Below are positions 7,428-15,834 of a stretch of 64,000 nucleotides of DNA, piece by piece. The position numbers were made by a program, and so were the translations under genes. Below the pieces are notes generated by a model, which saw only the letters and a program-made list of their open reading frames with translations, was not told where the DNA came from and did not search any database. The stretch spans positions 1 to 64,000 of the forward strand of contig JBPCOJ010000092.1 of assembly GCA_051000345.1 (NCBI GenBank), written 5' to 3'. Position 1 is the stretch's first letter, and every line of letters begins with the position of its first letter. The DNA comes from JBHENC01 sp051000345 (GTDB taxonomy: Bacteria > Acidobacteriota > Blastocatellia > Pyrinomonadales > Pyrinomonadaceae).

Positions 7428-8774
7428 TTAATCGCCCGTTGCAAAACTGCCTGGCGAGGCTGCTGCGGCGCGCGCGCGAAGCGGCATTGACGCCGTGCTT
7501 GCGCTCTTATTTTGCAGTTGGGCGCGGTGCGTTGCGGCGACTTCCGATATTAACGCGGACATGCGCGCCCAAGTCTTATTCCACGAATTTTGTCCGAGAA
7601 ATGCGTCAGCGCGCGCCATGCGTTCGGAAGCGTCTTCGTTCATCGCAGTTTCAATCGCCGCGACGAACTCCTCAACCGTATCGGCAATGTGAACCATTTG
7701 CTGTTGACCATAGGGACGCACGACATCGCGTATCGAAGTGGACACGACGGGCTTTCCGGCGGCGAGATATTCGGGTGTTTTGGTCGGGCTGATAAAGCGC
7801 GTCGATTCATTGCGCGCAAATGGCATCAGCGCGACATCCCAGCCGCTTAGGTAAGCAGGCAATTCCTTGTAATTTTTGCTGCCGAGATAATGAATGTTCG
7901 GGCGGCGCGGCAATGTCGCCGGATCGATTTTAACGACGGGGCCGATCATCACGAACTGCCAATCGGGGCGCGCACCGGCTGCGCCGTCAAGGAGTTCCAA
8001 ATCGAGCCGCTCGTCGATTACTCCGCAATAGCCCATGCGCGGGTGCGGGATTTCCTGTTGGTCAACAGGGTCGTGCGCGATGTCCCGCGCTTCCTTGAAA
8101 TGCGCCGTGTCGATGCTCGACGGAAAAGCGAAGACGCGCGGGTGCTGCGAGCGCTTGGCTTCATAAAGACTCTGACCGCCTGTAAAGACTAAGTCTGCGC
8201 GCCGGAAAAGTTCGGCTTCGCGTTCCTTCAAAGCGTGCGGCGCATTCTTGAACGCGGAAAGCTCGTCCATGCAGTCGTAAACGATGGCGTGCGGTTGCAA
8301 ATGGCGCGTGAAGGCCATCGCCATCGGCGTGTAGTACCACAGAATATAATCGTCTAGCTGTTCCTCTTGAATGAGTTGATCGATAAGAGATTGTTGGGCG
8401 CTTTCGATTTTCGCTGCGTCGTCGCGGAACATCGCGGGAAGGCGCGGCACGGCGACACGAACACCGTCTTCGCGCTTGCTCACATCGAGCCAGACGACGC
8501 TTTCGTTACCGAAAATAGGCTCTTCAATGAAGAAGACGCGGCGCTCATTCGCGCAGCGGCTCAATAAATGCTGCGGTCTTTGATAAACGAAATCCCAACG
8601 CAGATGCGAAAGGCAAATCAAGTCCGGGGCTTTTGCCGAGCGATTGGGAAAAACTGCGTGTGCCAGCGCCAACTGATGCGAAACGCTCTGCGCCGTCTTT
8701 GCGGACGCGCTTGGCGACGCCTGTTCTGCTGTGCCGCTTCGGAATTGGTGCTGCCCTTGCTTACTGCTATTCAT
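7428..8774 (-). CDS. glycosyltransferase (GT-B fold, family 1/4-like)
   Basis: 448 residues. After a Ser/Ala-rich start of about 45 residues comes a GT-B fold: LICLSHLRWDFVYQRPQHLL is the hallmark of a group of bacterial glycosyltransferases. Then come IVYDCMDELSAF, FTGGQSLYEAK with the inter-domain region, and the C-terminal donor-binding part (MGYCGVIDERLD, ISPTKTPEYLAAGKPVVST). No membrane segment. GAGGAG about seven bases before ATG 8774 supports the start. It is the first gene of an operon with glf. A galactofuranosyltransferase role is attractive because UDP-Galf is made next door, but the acceptor and donor cannot be read from sequence. Confidence 0.85.
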   Translation of the reverse strand: MNSSKQGQHQFRSGTAEQASPSASAKTAQSVSHQLALAHAVFPNRSAKAPDLICLSHLRWDFVYQRPQHLLSRCANERRVFFIEEPIFGNESVVWLDVSKREDGVRVAVPRLPAMFRDDAAKIESAQQSLIDQLIQEEQLDDYILWYYTPMAMAFTRHLQPHAIVYDCMDELSAFKNAPHALKEREAELFRRADLVFTGGQSLYEAKRSQHPRVFAFPSSIDTAHFKEARDIAHDPVDQQEIPHPRMGYCGVIDERLDLELLDGAAGARPDWQFVMIGPVVKIDPATLPRRPNIHYLGSKNYKELPAYLSGWDVALMPFARNESTRFISPTKTPEYLAAGKPVVSTSIRDVVRPYGQQQMVHIADTVEEFVAAIETAMNEDASERMARADAFLGQNSWNKTWARMSALISEVAATHRAQLQNKSASTASMPLRARAAAASPGSFATGD

Positions 8775-9586
8775 CGCTTTACTCCTCTACCTTGTTTACC
8801 AAATTCTCGTCGCAAAATCGGAATTCGGTATTTCCTTGCGAGCCGTTGCCCGAAAATCGCGCGCACTCATAAATAACGCCCGGCGGGTATTTGACTCCGC
8901 GCAACAGACACTTCTTCGCTGATGTGAACGAATCGTGAACTTTCCGCCGTCGTCACACGCCGCTGAAGTTATACTTTTCGGGAGCTTTGAGCGTTTAAGG
9001 CTAACCCGCAAGCGCAATTTATGTCAACCGCTGCGGGACAGCTTCAGGACTGACTCATCCTTAAGTTATTGAATTGTTGAGGTTGCTGGAGACTGTAACA
9101 TCTACGAAGACGCTACCGCGCGGCGTTAGTGCCTGCCGCACGCCTGACCCGTCTGCCATTTATTCTGTAACCGAACTGAGGGAAACGAAATAATAGCCCA
9201 TCACTCCTGCTACGTCTGTACGCTTACGCACTGAATTTTACGCCGACGACCAAGCTTCTTTTCAACACGCGTCGTGCGTTCGACATCGTTGTGCTGTGCC
9301 GCTCGTTATCGTTTCTTACGTTCACATAGCAACAAAACGGGCTTTTTATTCCATCGGCATCGTCGGAATCAAAATTTCGGGGCTAATGGCAGAGTTGCGA
9401 TGTCTTAGGCTTCCTACGCGGAAAACTCTTGCGCAAACCATTTATTTGAGCATAAAATGCTCGCTCGCCCACGCTCTGCGGTTCGGGTTTTCCAAGCGGT
9501 CTCGATAACCTCAAAGTCTCAACATTAAATCCACGATCCTCGCTCCTGCTTTCGCGCCTGTGATCTGGTGAAAGGCCACGACTCTC
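8775..9586. other. 812-base intergenic region, nothing recognised
   Basis: The gap lies between divergent genes: the glycosyltransferase on the minus strand and the DUF3857 protein on the plus strand. I see no convincing ORF, tRNA, hairpin or repeat. Short open frames have no ribosome binding site and look unlike the coding style around them. It must contain two promoters and may hold a decayed gene or a non-coding RNA. Confidence 0.5.
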
Positions 9587-11623
9587 ATGAATGTTCCCCG
9601 TTTCCCGCGTTTCTTTGCAAGGCTTGTCCAAAGCTTTGTTTGTTTTTCGCTTGCCTGCTTTATTGTTTCGCTTCCCGTTTTAGCCGCCTCAAGGGATGAG
9701 TGGCGACCCGTCGATCCGGCAGACCTCGCGTTAAAAGCGCCCGTCGTTGAAAAGGACGCCGATGCCGAAGCTCTTTTCTGGGATGTGAGTGTCGCGGACG
9801 AAGCAGACGGCGGCGCTCCGCGCACGGTGCTCAATCACTACATACGGATCAAAGTCTTCACGGAGCGCGGGCGCGAATCGCAAAGCAAGATCGACATCGT
9901 TTTTTACGGCGACGCCAAAATCAAAGACATCGCCGCCCGTACCATCAAGCCGGACGGCTCCATCGTCGAACTGAAAAAGGATGATGTCTTCGAGCGCACC
10001 ATCGTTCGTTTGAGCGGCTTGAAGGCGAAAGCCAAATCGTTCGCAATGCCCGGCGTCGAACCCGGCGCAATCATCGAATATCGCTGGCGTGAAGTGCGCG
10101 GCGATCATTTGACTTCTTACGAACGATTGCAATTTCAGCGCGACATTCCCATCCAACTCGTTCGCTATCATATTAAGCCGCTCAGTCTGCCGGGCTTTGA
10201 TTACGGTATGCGCCTGCAAACCTTTCACGGGCAGACATCGCCGATTGAAAAGGAAAAGAACGGCTTTTACGGGATACAGATGACCAAAGTCCCTGCCTTT
10301 CACGAAGAGCCGAGAATGCCGCCCGAAGAGCAAGTGCGCCCGTGGATGCTCGTTTACTATACGCAGGACAGCAAACTCGCTCCCGATAAATACTGGAAGG
10401 AGTTTGGCAAAGGTCTTTACGCGGATTACAAATCGGTGATGAAGCCGAACGACGACGTGCGCAAGGCTTCCGCCGAAATCATCGGCACCGCCGCGACGCC
10501 CGACGAAAAACTCGCGCGCCTCTTCGAGTTTTGCCGCACCAAAATTAAGAACATCAATGCGTCCGCCGCCTTTGGCTTGTCGCGCGAAGCACGCGAAGAC
10601 GCGAAGGCCAATAAGTCTGTTGCAGACACGCTGCGGCGCGGAATGGGAACCAGCAACGACGTCGATTTACTGTTCGCCTCGCTTGTTATCGCCGCCGGAT
10701 TCGACGCGCGCGTGGCAAGGCTTGCCAATCGCAATGACATCTTTTTCTACCCGGAGATGTTTACGGACAGTTATTTCCTTAGCACATACGATATTGCCGT
10801 CCGCGTCGGCGAGGAATGGCGCTTTTTCGATCCGAGCAGCACGTATGTGCCTTACGGCATGTTGCTCTGGCAGGAAGAAGGCCAGCAGGCGCTCATCTCC
10901 GATCCGAAAGACCCTGTGTTCGTCAAAACCCCTCTCTCGGCTCCGCAGAAATCGCTGGAGAAACGCACCGCCAAACTTCATTTAAGCGACGACGGCACGC
11001 TCGAAGGCGATGTGCGCATTGAATACACAGGCCACTCCGCCGTCGATAAAAAGTATTTCAACGACGATGATTCGCTGCCGCAGCGCGAGGAAAATCTGCG
11101 CGATCAAGTCAAGGCGCGCATGAGCACTGCGGAACTCACAGACATCCATATTGAAAACGTTACCGATCCGGTCAAGCCTTTCGTTTACGCTTATCATGTG
11201 CGCGTTCCCGGCTATGCGCAGCGCACAGGCAAGCGTTTGTTTCTGCAACCGGCTTTTTTCCAGCGCGGCGCTGCCGCTTTGTTCCCGACCAGCGACCGTC
11301 ACCACGACATCTATTTTCACTATCCTTGGGCTGAACAGGATGTTGTGGAGATTGAATTGCCGAAAGGCTTTGCGCTCGACAACGCCGATTCACCGCAGCC
11401 CTTTACGGCGGCCAACATAGGCAAGTATGAAGTGAAACTCGGCACTACAAAAGATGACCGCACGCTTGTTTACCGGCGTAGCTTTTTCTTCGGCGGCAAT
11501 GAAGCTATTTTGTTCCCGGCGACAAACTACGCGCAACTGAAAAAAATCTTCGACATTCTGCACCAGCAGGACGAGCACACGATTACGCTCAAACAAAGCG
11601 CGACCACCGCCGCTGTCAATTAA
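9587..11623 (+). CDS. DUF3857 / transglutaminase-like protein with degenerate active site
   Basis: 678 residues with a signal peptide (hydrophobic stretch about 15-32 ending LAAS). An N-terminal DUF3857 beta domain (about 60-240) is followed by a transglutaminase-like fold (about 285-440) and a C-terminal DUF2569-like/beta region. In the core, the catalytic loop reads GTSNDVDLLF: Ser356 stands where active relatives have Cys (compare GDCKDKANLM in the next gene). The His position (STYDIAV) also looks lost, while FFDPSS keeps the Asp. The protein is therefore probably a non-catalytic, peptide- or glycan-binding member. Its active paralogue follows after about 100 bases and the two are likely cotranscribed. 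Substrate is unknown. Confidence 0.85.
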   Translation: MNVPRFPRFFARLVQSFVCFSLACFIVSLPVLAASRDEWRPVDPADLALKAPVVEKDADAEALFWDVSVADEADGGAPRTVLNHYIRIKVFTERGRESQSKIDIVFYGDAKIKDIAARTIKPDGSIVELKKDDVFERTIVRLSGLKAKAKSFAMPGVEPGAIIEYRWREVRGDHLTSYERLQFQRDIPIQLVRYHIKPLSLPGFDYGMRLQTFHGQTSPIEKEKNGFYGIQMTKVPAFHEEPRMPPEEQVRPWMLVYYTQDSKLAPDKYWKEFGKGLYADYKSVMKPNDDVRKASAEIIGTAATPDEKLARLFEFCRTKIKNINASAAFGLSREAREDAKANKSVADTLRRGMGTSNDVDLLFASLVIAAGFDARVARLANRNDIFFYPEMFTDSYFLSTYDIAVRVGEEWRFFDPSSTYVPYGMLLWQEEGQQALISDPKDPVFVKTPLSAPQKSLEKRTAKLHLSDDGTLEGDVRIEYTGHSAVDKKYFNDDDSLPQREENLRDQVKARMSTAELTDIHIENVTDPVKPFVYAYHVRVPGYAQRTGKRLFLQPAFFQRGAAALFPTSDRHHDIYFHYPWAEQDVVEIELPKGFALDNADSPQPFTAANIGKYEVKLGTTKDDRTLVYRRSFFFGGNEAILFPATNYAQLKKIFDILHQQDEHTITLKQSATTAAVN

Positions 11624-11727
11624 GGACTGTTTTTGATGTGTCGCGGGCAGCGGCTTGCTTACTGCCACGACGGTAATCGCGGTTGAATTATTCCTCCACA
11701 CCACGACGACGCGAAAGGTTAATCATT

Positions 11728-13695
11728 ATGTTGCGTAAACTCATCGGCTGCTGTTTCCTGCTGGCGCTCGCCAGCATATCCGTCTTCGCTTCCAACGACG
11801 ATGCTCCGGCGTGGCTGCGGCAGGCTGCTTCGGTAAGCGCTCCGGCTTATGCCAGAGACGTCCCCGCCGTCGTGCTGCTCGACGAATCGACGACCAGCAT
11901 CGGCGAAGACGGGCGGCTTACCACGACAAAGACGTATGCCGTGCGTATCCTGACGAACGAAGGCCGCGCTTACGCCTTCGCCGCCGCTGGCTACGCAACG
12001 GATTCCGGCAAGGTGCGCGACATACGCGCGTGGCTCATTCGTCCATCCGGCCAAACAAAGGCTTACGGTAAAAACGATGTCATGGATGCCGCCGCGATGA
12101 ACGATGTCTATGATGAGTCGCGCGCCAAGATCATTAGCGCAGAAGGCGATGCGGAAACCGGCGCTGTCTTCGGTTATCAAACAACGAGCGAGAGCCGTTC
12201 ATTCTTTAATCAAACGGTCTGGCCGTTTCAGGAGCGTATCCCTGTCATCGCTTCGCGCGTCATTTTGCAGCTTCCTGCGGGCTGGAGCGCCAAAGCCACG
12301 ACCTTTAATCACACGAGCGTCGAGCCGCGCATCGACGGCACGGCGTACACATGGGAACTGCGAAATCTGCCGCCAATCGAGCCGGAACCCGCAAGCCCTT
12401 CAACCGAAAATCTCGCTCCCAGAGTGGCGATTAGTTATGCGCCGCTCTCCGCCGGGAATGACTCGGCCAGCGCTAAGTCCTTCACTAATTGGAACGAAGT
12501 CTCGCGCTGGTACACCGATTTGAGCGCCGCCCAATTTGCGCCCGACGCCGCGCTCACAGCCCAAGCCCAAGCCTTAACCGCCAGCAGCAAAACCGAACTC
12601 GAACGCATTAGCGCCGTCGCGCGCTACGTGCAAGGCTTGCAATACATCTCTATTCAAATCGGAGCCGGACGCTTTCGCCCGCACGCCGCCACAGAGGTCT
12701 TCGCCAAATCCTACGGCGACTGCAAGGACAAAGCGAATCTGATGCGCGCGATGTTAAAAGCCATCGGCATAGAGTCTTACCCTGTTTTGATTTTTTCCGG
12801 CGACCCGACTTATGTGCGCGAAGAATGGGCTTCGCCGACGCAGTTCAATCATTGCATCATCGCCGTCAAAGTCAGCGACGCGACGCAAACCGCGACCATC
12901 GTGCAGCACGCCAAGCTCGGCCGCCTGCTGATTTTCGACGCAACTGATAGCGATACGCCCGTCGGCGATTTACCGGATCACGAACAAAACAGCTTCGCGC
13001 TTATCGCTGCCGGAGACAGCGGCACGCTGGTGCGTATGCCCGCCACCTCGCCGGAAGCGAATAAGCTGGAAAGGCAAACCGACGCGGTGCTTGCGGCTGA
13101 CGGCAGCCTGACGGCGACAGTGCGCGAGACATCCATCGGGCAAGCGGCGGTTAAAGAGCGCGGCGCGTTTCGCCATCTCGCCCGCCCGCAGTACACGAAA
13201 ATGATCGAGTCGTGGATTACGCGCCATGCCGACGGCGCAATCGTTTCAAAAGTCGAACCCACAGACAGCCCCGTTGCCACCGACAATCGTTTCGCGCTCG
13301 CCGTCGATTTCGCTTCGGCTCATTACGCGCAATTGATGAACAGCCGCCTGCTCGTCTTCAAGCCCGCCATTGTTTCGCGGCGCGATTCCGTTCACTTAAC
13401 CAATGTCGTGCGCCACGCGCCCATTGTCCTCGAAGCCAATTCTTATGCTGAAACGGCGCGTGTGCAGCTTCCCGCAGGCTTCGACGTGGACGAAATGCCC
13501 GATGCCGTGAAAATCGAAACGCCGTTCGGCACTTACTCCGCAACCTACGAAACCAAAGACGGCAAACTGTTGTTTACGCGCGCCCTCACCATTCGCGCCG
13601 CAACCATCCCTGCCGATCAATACACAGCCGTGCGCAACTTCTTCGAGCGCATACGCGCCGCCGAACAAGCGCCCGTCGTGCTGGCGAAAAAGTAG
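11728..13695 (+). CDS. DUF3857 / transglutaminase-like cysteine hydrolase, exported
   Basis: 655 residues from ATG 11728, supported by GAAAGG nine bases upstream; an upstream TTG at 11683 is less likely. Signal peptide LIGCCFLLALASISVFA, then a DUF3857 domain (about 45-250) and a transglutaminase core with the complete triad: Cys332 in YGDCKDKANLM, His375 in FNHCIIAV and Asp404 in IFDATD. The C-terminal 200 residues are beta-rich. The family is common in Bacteroidota and Acidobacteriota; members are thought to act on peptide or isopeptide bonds in the periplasm, but the reaction is not established. It forms a tandem pair with the triad-deficient paralogue upstream. Confidence 0.88.
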   Translation: MLRKLIGCCFLLALASISVFASNDDAPAWLRQAASVSAPAYARDVPAVVLLDESTTSIGEDGRLTTTKTYAVRILTNEGRAYAFAAAGYATDSGKVRDIRAWLIRPSGQTKAYGKNDVMDAAAMNDVYDESRAKIISAEGDAETGAVFGYQTTSESRSFFNQTVWPFQERIPVIASRVILQLPAGWSAKATTFNHTSVEPRIDGTAYTWELRNLPPIEPEPASPSTENLAPRVAISYAPLSAGNDSASAKSFTNWNEVSRWYTDLSAAQFAPDAALTAQAQALTASSKTELERISAVARYVQGLQYISIQIGAGRFRPHAATEVFAKSYGDCKDKANLMRAMLKAIGIESYPVLIFSGDPTYVREEWASPTQFNHCIIAVKVSDATQTATIVQHAKLGRLLIFDATDSDTPVGDLPDHEQNSFALIAAGDSGTLVRMPATSPEANKLERQTDAVLAADGSLTATVRETSIGQAAVKERGAFRHLARPQYTKMIESWITRHADGAIVSKVEPTDSPVATDNRFALAVDFASAHYAQLMNSRLLVFKPAIVSRRDSVHLTNVVRHAPIVLEANSYAETARVQLPAGFDVDEMPDAVKIETPFGTYSATYETKDGKLLFTRALTIRAATIPADQYTAVRNFFERIRAAEQAPVVLAKK

Positions 13696-13795
13696 TTCGA
13701 CTGCTTCGCGTGACTTCAGATTTACTTTGCATTCGGAACAAACTTGGGTCAAAGGTGTCTAATACTGATGTCGCTTTTTAGCTTGAAGGTGCTAA

Positions 13796-14050
13796 ATGGG
13801 CAAGGCTGTCAGAAATCTTCTTGTCACATCAGTATTGCTTTTCGTCGCTTCATGGGCGAGTTGCACCTTCGGAGTGTCTTATGATCTTAGCCTATTGCCG
13901 CCGGATGAATATCCATATTGCGAACATTGCTCTTATCAGATAGGTGATAGATGGGTGTATCTTGGCGGAGGACTTTTAGCGGTAGCAATTTCTATTTCTA
14001 TTACTGCGGCTATGCTGTGGCTCAGAGATAAAGACGAAAGCGACTCGTAA
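13796..14050 (+). CDS. small membrane protein, hypothetical
   Basis: 84 residues with two hydrophobic helices: residues 8-28, possibly a signal anchor or lipoprotein signal around SWASC, and 56-75. Between them is a short loop holding a CEHC pair that could bind a metal. GAAGGTG eight bases before the ATG supports translation. The composition is clearly more A/T-rich than the DUF3857 genes upstream. No family recognised. It stands alone between the DUF3857 pair and the toxin-antitoxin pair. Confidence 0.55.
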   Translation: MGKAVRNLLVTSVLLFVASWASCTFGVSYDLSLLPPDEYPYCEHCSYQIGDRWVYLGGGLLAVAISISITAAMLWLRDKDESDS

Positions 14051-14168
14051 ATATGTATCCGCAGCTCAACAAGTCCTTGCATCCGACTGCTTGATTGCAG
14101 GGCTTTCATCAATCTTTTGCCTTGATTGAGTAGAAGGCTGTATTCTAAATTTAATGGAGTGAATGTAA

Positions 14169-14372
14169 ATGATGAATACAGTTTGGGCAGTCGTTCGTGA
14201 AGGCAAAATAGTGCCGCTTGAGAGCCTTGAAGTTCCTGAAGGCACGAGGGTACTAGTGACTTTATTGCCGGAAGATGATTCGTCGTTTTGGCTGGCGGCG
14301 AGTCAGTCGTCTGTGGATGCCGTATGGAACAATACAGCGGATGATGTCTATGCCGAGTTACTCGAAAAATGA
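14169..14372 (+). CDS. DUF104-like antitoxin
   Basis: 67 residues. The N-terminal half (VWAVVREGKIVPLESLEVP then EGTRVLVTLLPEDD) is the short beta-domain of the AbrB/DUF104 antitoxin group. The C-terminal half (FWLAASQSSVDAVWNN, DDVYAELL) is the flexible segment expected to cover a MazF-type toxin. The upstream TGGAGTG serves as ribosome binding site. The stop codon overlaps the toxin start by 23 bases. An antitoxin of this kind normally also represses its own promoter. Confidence 0.8.
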   Translation: MMNTVWAVVREGKIVPLESLEVPEGTRVLVTLLPEDDSSFWLAASQSSVDAVWNNTADDVYAELLEK

Positions 14373-14682
14373 AGTGATTTTGGTGAAGTATCCATTCTCT
14401 GATTTGTCCGGCTCGAAAGTCAGACCCGCCATCGTCGTCAACGCCGCTCATTCCTCGCAAGACTTTTTCATCGTCCCGCTCACAAGCAAAACAACCGCAT
14501 TGCTTGCGGGCGAGTTTGTGCTCGCCGATTGGAAGAAAGCCGGACTCAATGTCGAGTCCGCCGTGAAGCGCGGCATTTATACGGTACAGCAAAGTCTTGT
14601 GGTTAAAAGTATTGGAAAGCTATCCGATGCGGATGCCGGAAAGGTGAAGAGTTCGTTGCGCGCTTGGTTAGCCCTGCCTTGA
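14350..14682 (+). CDS. MazF/PemK-family endoribonuclease toxin
   Basis: 110 residues starting at ATG 14350, inside the end of the antitoxin gene, which indicates translational coupling; ATGs at 14341 and 14344 are alternatives. Family features are VILVKYPFSDLSGSKVRPAI near the N-terminus (substrate-binding loop with the conserved Arg), IVPLTSK in the middle and the GIYTVQQSLVVK segment. MazF/PemK proteins cleave mRNA at short sequence motifs and arrest growth. Composition is like the chromosome average, so it may be an old resident. Confidence 0.88.
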   Translation: MPSYSKNEVILVKYPFSDLSGSKVRPAIVVNAAHSSQDFFIVPLTSKTTALLAGEFVLADWKKAGLNVESAVKRGIYTVQQSLVVKSIGKLSDADAGKVKSSLRAWLALP

Positions 14683-14884
14683 ACGCTCATGCTTATTGAC
14701 GGTGCATAATTGTATCGCAACAAATCTTGCCTCATACCTTTGACGCTATTAAATCCACAGGCGCAGCTTGCCTGTCGCGCACAAGTAACTACTCTTCGCT
14801 TCTTTTGCACATCAGTCTCTCGCCTCTCGTAAGAACGACAAAAATCGCGCCCGTAAAATTTTTAGCTGAATTTCGCCGTGTGTC

Positions 14885-14913
14885 TTGCACAAAAAAGCGG
14901 GACGGTGTATAAG
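14885..14913 (+). promoter_or_regulatory. predicted sigma-70-type promoter of the act-cox operon
   Basis: TTGCAC and TATAAG are separated by exactly 17 bases, close to the sigma-70 consensus. Transcription would begin near 14920, leaving a leader of about 225 bases before actA. No other equally good promoter was seen upstream of the 17-kb gene run. Confidence 0.6.
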
Positions 14914-14999
14914 CTAAAACACCTTGTGATATTCGTAACAGGCGCATTTAAGACTCGATTCTAACCGGTGGCTTTCGCTCGCTTAAAGTAGAAAACGAT

Positions 15000-15104
15000 A
15001 TGGTCGAACTCTATCGAAGCGCGCTCGCCAAAAAGAAGCGCATGAATCACTTGAATCGCACGCTCAAAGCTTATGCGCGTGAGTTAAGAGGAACAGACCA
15101 TTGA
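15000..15104 (+). CDS. possible 34-residue basic peptide in the actA leader
   Basis: An ATG-to-TGA frame encoding a strongly basic 34-mer beginning MVELYRSALAKKKRMNHLNR. It lies between the predicted promoter and actA. There is no good Shine-Dalgarno sequence, so it may be chance or an upstream regulatory frame. Confidence 0.25.
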   Translation: MVELYRSALAKKKRMNHLNRTLKAYARELRGTDH

Positions 15105-15144
15105 CCGATAAAAGAATCGTAAGTTCGGGACAAAGGGTGCGTTA

Positions 15145-15804
15145 ATGGCACAAATCTTTCAGCGCAGCGCAAACACGCTGGCGAAGCTTTCGATCATCGG
15201 CGCGGTGCTTCTGGCGACGCTCGCCTTTACCGCCGTCGAAGCGTGGCAGCGTTCTTCCTACAACACAGGCCAATACGAAGACCGCGAACAGCCCGTGCAG
15301 TTTTCCCACAAGCACCACGCAGGGGATGACGGCATCGATTGCCGCTACTGCCACACGGCGGTCGAAAAGTCTTGGAACGCAGGCATTCCGCCGACGAAAA
15401 CCTGCATGAACTGCCACTCGCAAATCTGGGCTGACAGTCCTTATCTGGAGCCGGTGCGCGAAAGCTGGCGGACGGGCAAGCCGATCAAGTGGATCAAGGT
15501 TCACGATCTGCCCGACTTCGTTTATTTCAATCACAGTATTCACGTCAACAAAGGCGTCGGCTGCTCGACCTGTCACGGCAACGTCGCTGAAATGCCGCTC
15601 ATTTATCAGGCGTCGAGCTTGCAAATGGAGTGGTGCTTGAAGTGCCACCGCAATCCTGCGCCGAATCTGCGCGAGCAAAAAGACATTTACGTGATGGATT
15701 GGAAGCCCGGCGCGGATCAAGCGCAAAAGGGCGCGGAACTTTTTAAGAAATATAAAATTCAGCCCGCCGCGCAATTGCAAGCCTGTTCGACGTGCCACCG
15801 CTAA
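15145..15804 (+). CDS. actA: alternative complex III subunit ActA, pentaheme cytochrome c
   Basis: 219 residues with one N-terminal membrane anchor (about 12-32) and five CxxCH heme-binding motifs at C66-H70, C87-H91, C140-H144, C164-H168 and C214-H218. The fifth ends the protein. Five hemes and a single anchor match ActA of Rhodothermus marinus ACIII. The subunit sits on the periplasmic side and passes electrons from quinol oxidation to the monoheme subunit or to the oxidase. It is the first gene of the operon, with AAAGGGTG before the ATG. Gene order A-B-C-D-E-F follows as in other ACIII loci. Assignment is firm. Confidence 0.95.
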   Translation: MAQIFQRSANTLAKLSIIGAVLLATLAFTAVEAWQRSSYNTGQYEDREQPVQFSHKHHAGDDGIDCRYCHTAVEKSWNAGIPPTKTCMNCHSQIWADSPYLEPVRESWRTGKPIKWIKVHDLPDFVYFNHSIHVNKGVGCSTCHGNVAEMPLIYQASSLQMEWCLKCHRNPAPNLREQKDIYVMDWKPGADQAQKGAELFKKYKIQPAAQLQACSTCHR

Positions 15805-15834
15805 AAGAAAAAGCGCGCGTGAAGGATTAGATGC

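Larger units (their letters stand above)
14683..15144. other. intergenic/leader region ahead of the act-cox operon
   Basis: 462 bases. It holds the predicted operon promoter (14885-14913), a possible 34-codon reading frame (15000-15104) and the actA ribosome binding site AAAGGGTG. The first 200 bases contain nothing recognised. Confidence 0.6.

Noticed and set aside
14051..14168. Very short frame beginning MYPQLNKSLHPTA before the antitoxin gene
   Set aside because: Thirteen codons only and without ribosome binding site. The SLHPTA wording recalls translated intergenic repeats in related bacteria, but one short copy is not evidence.
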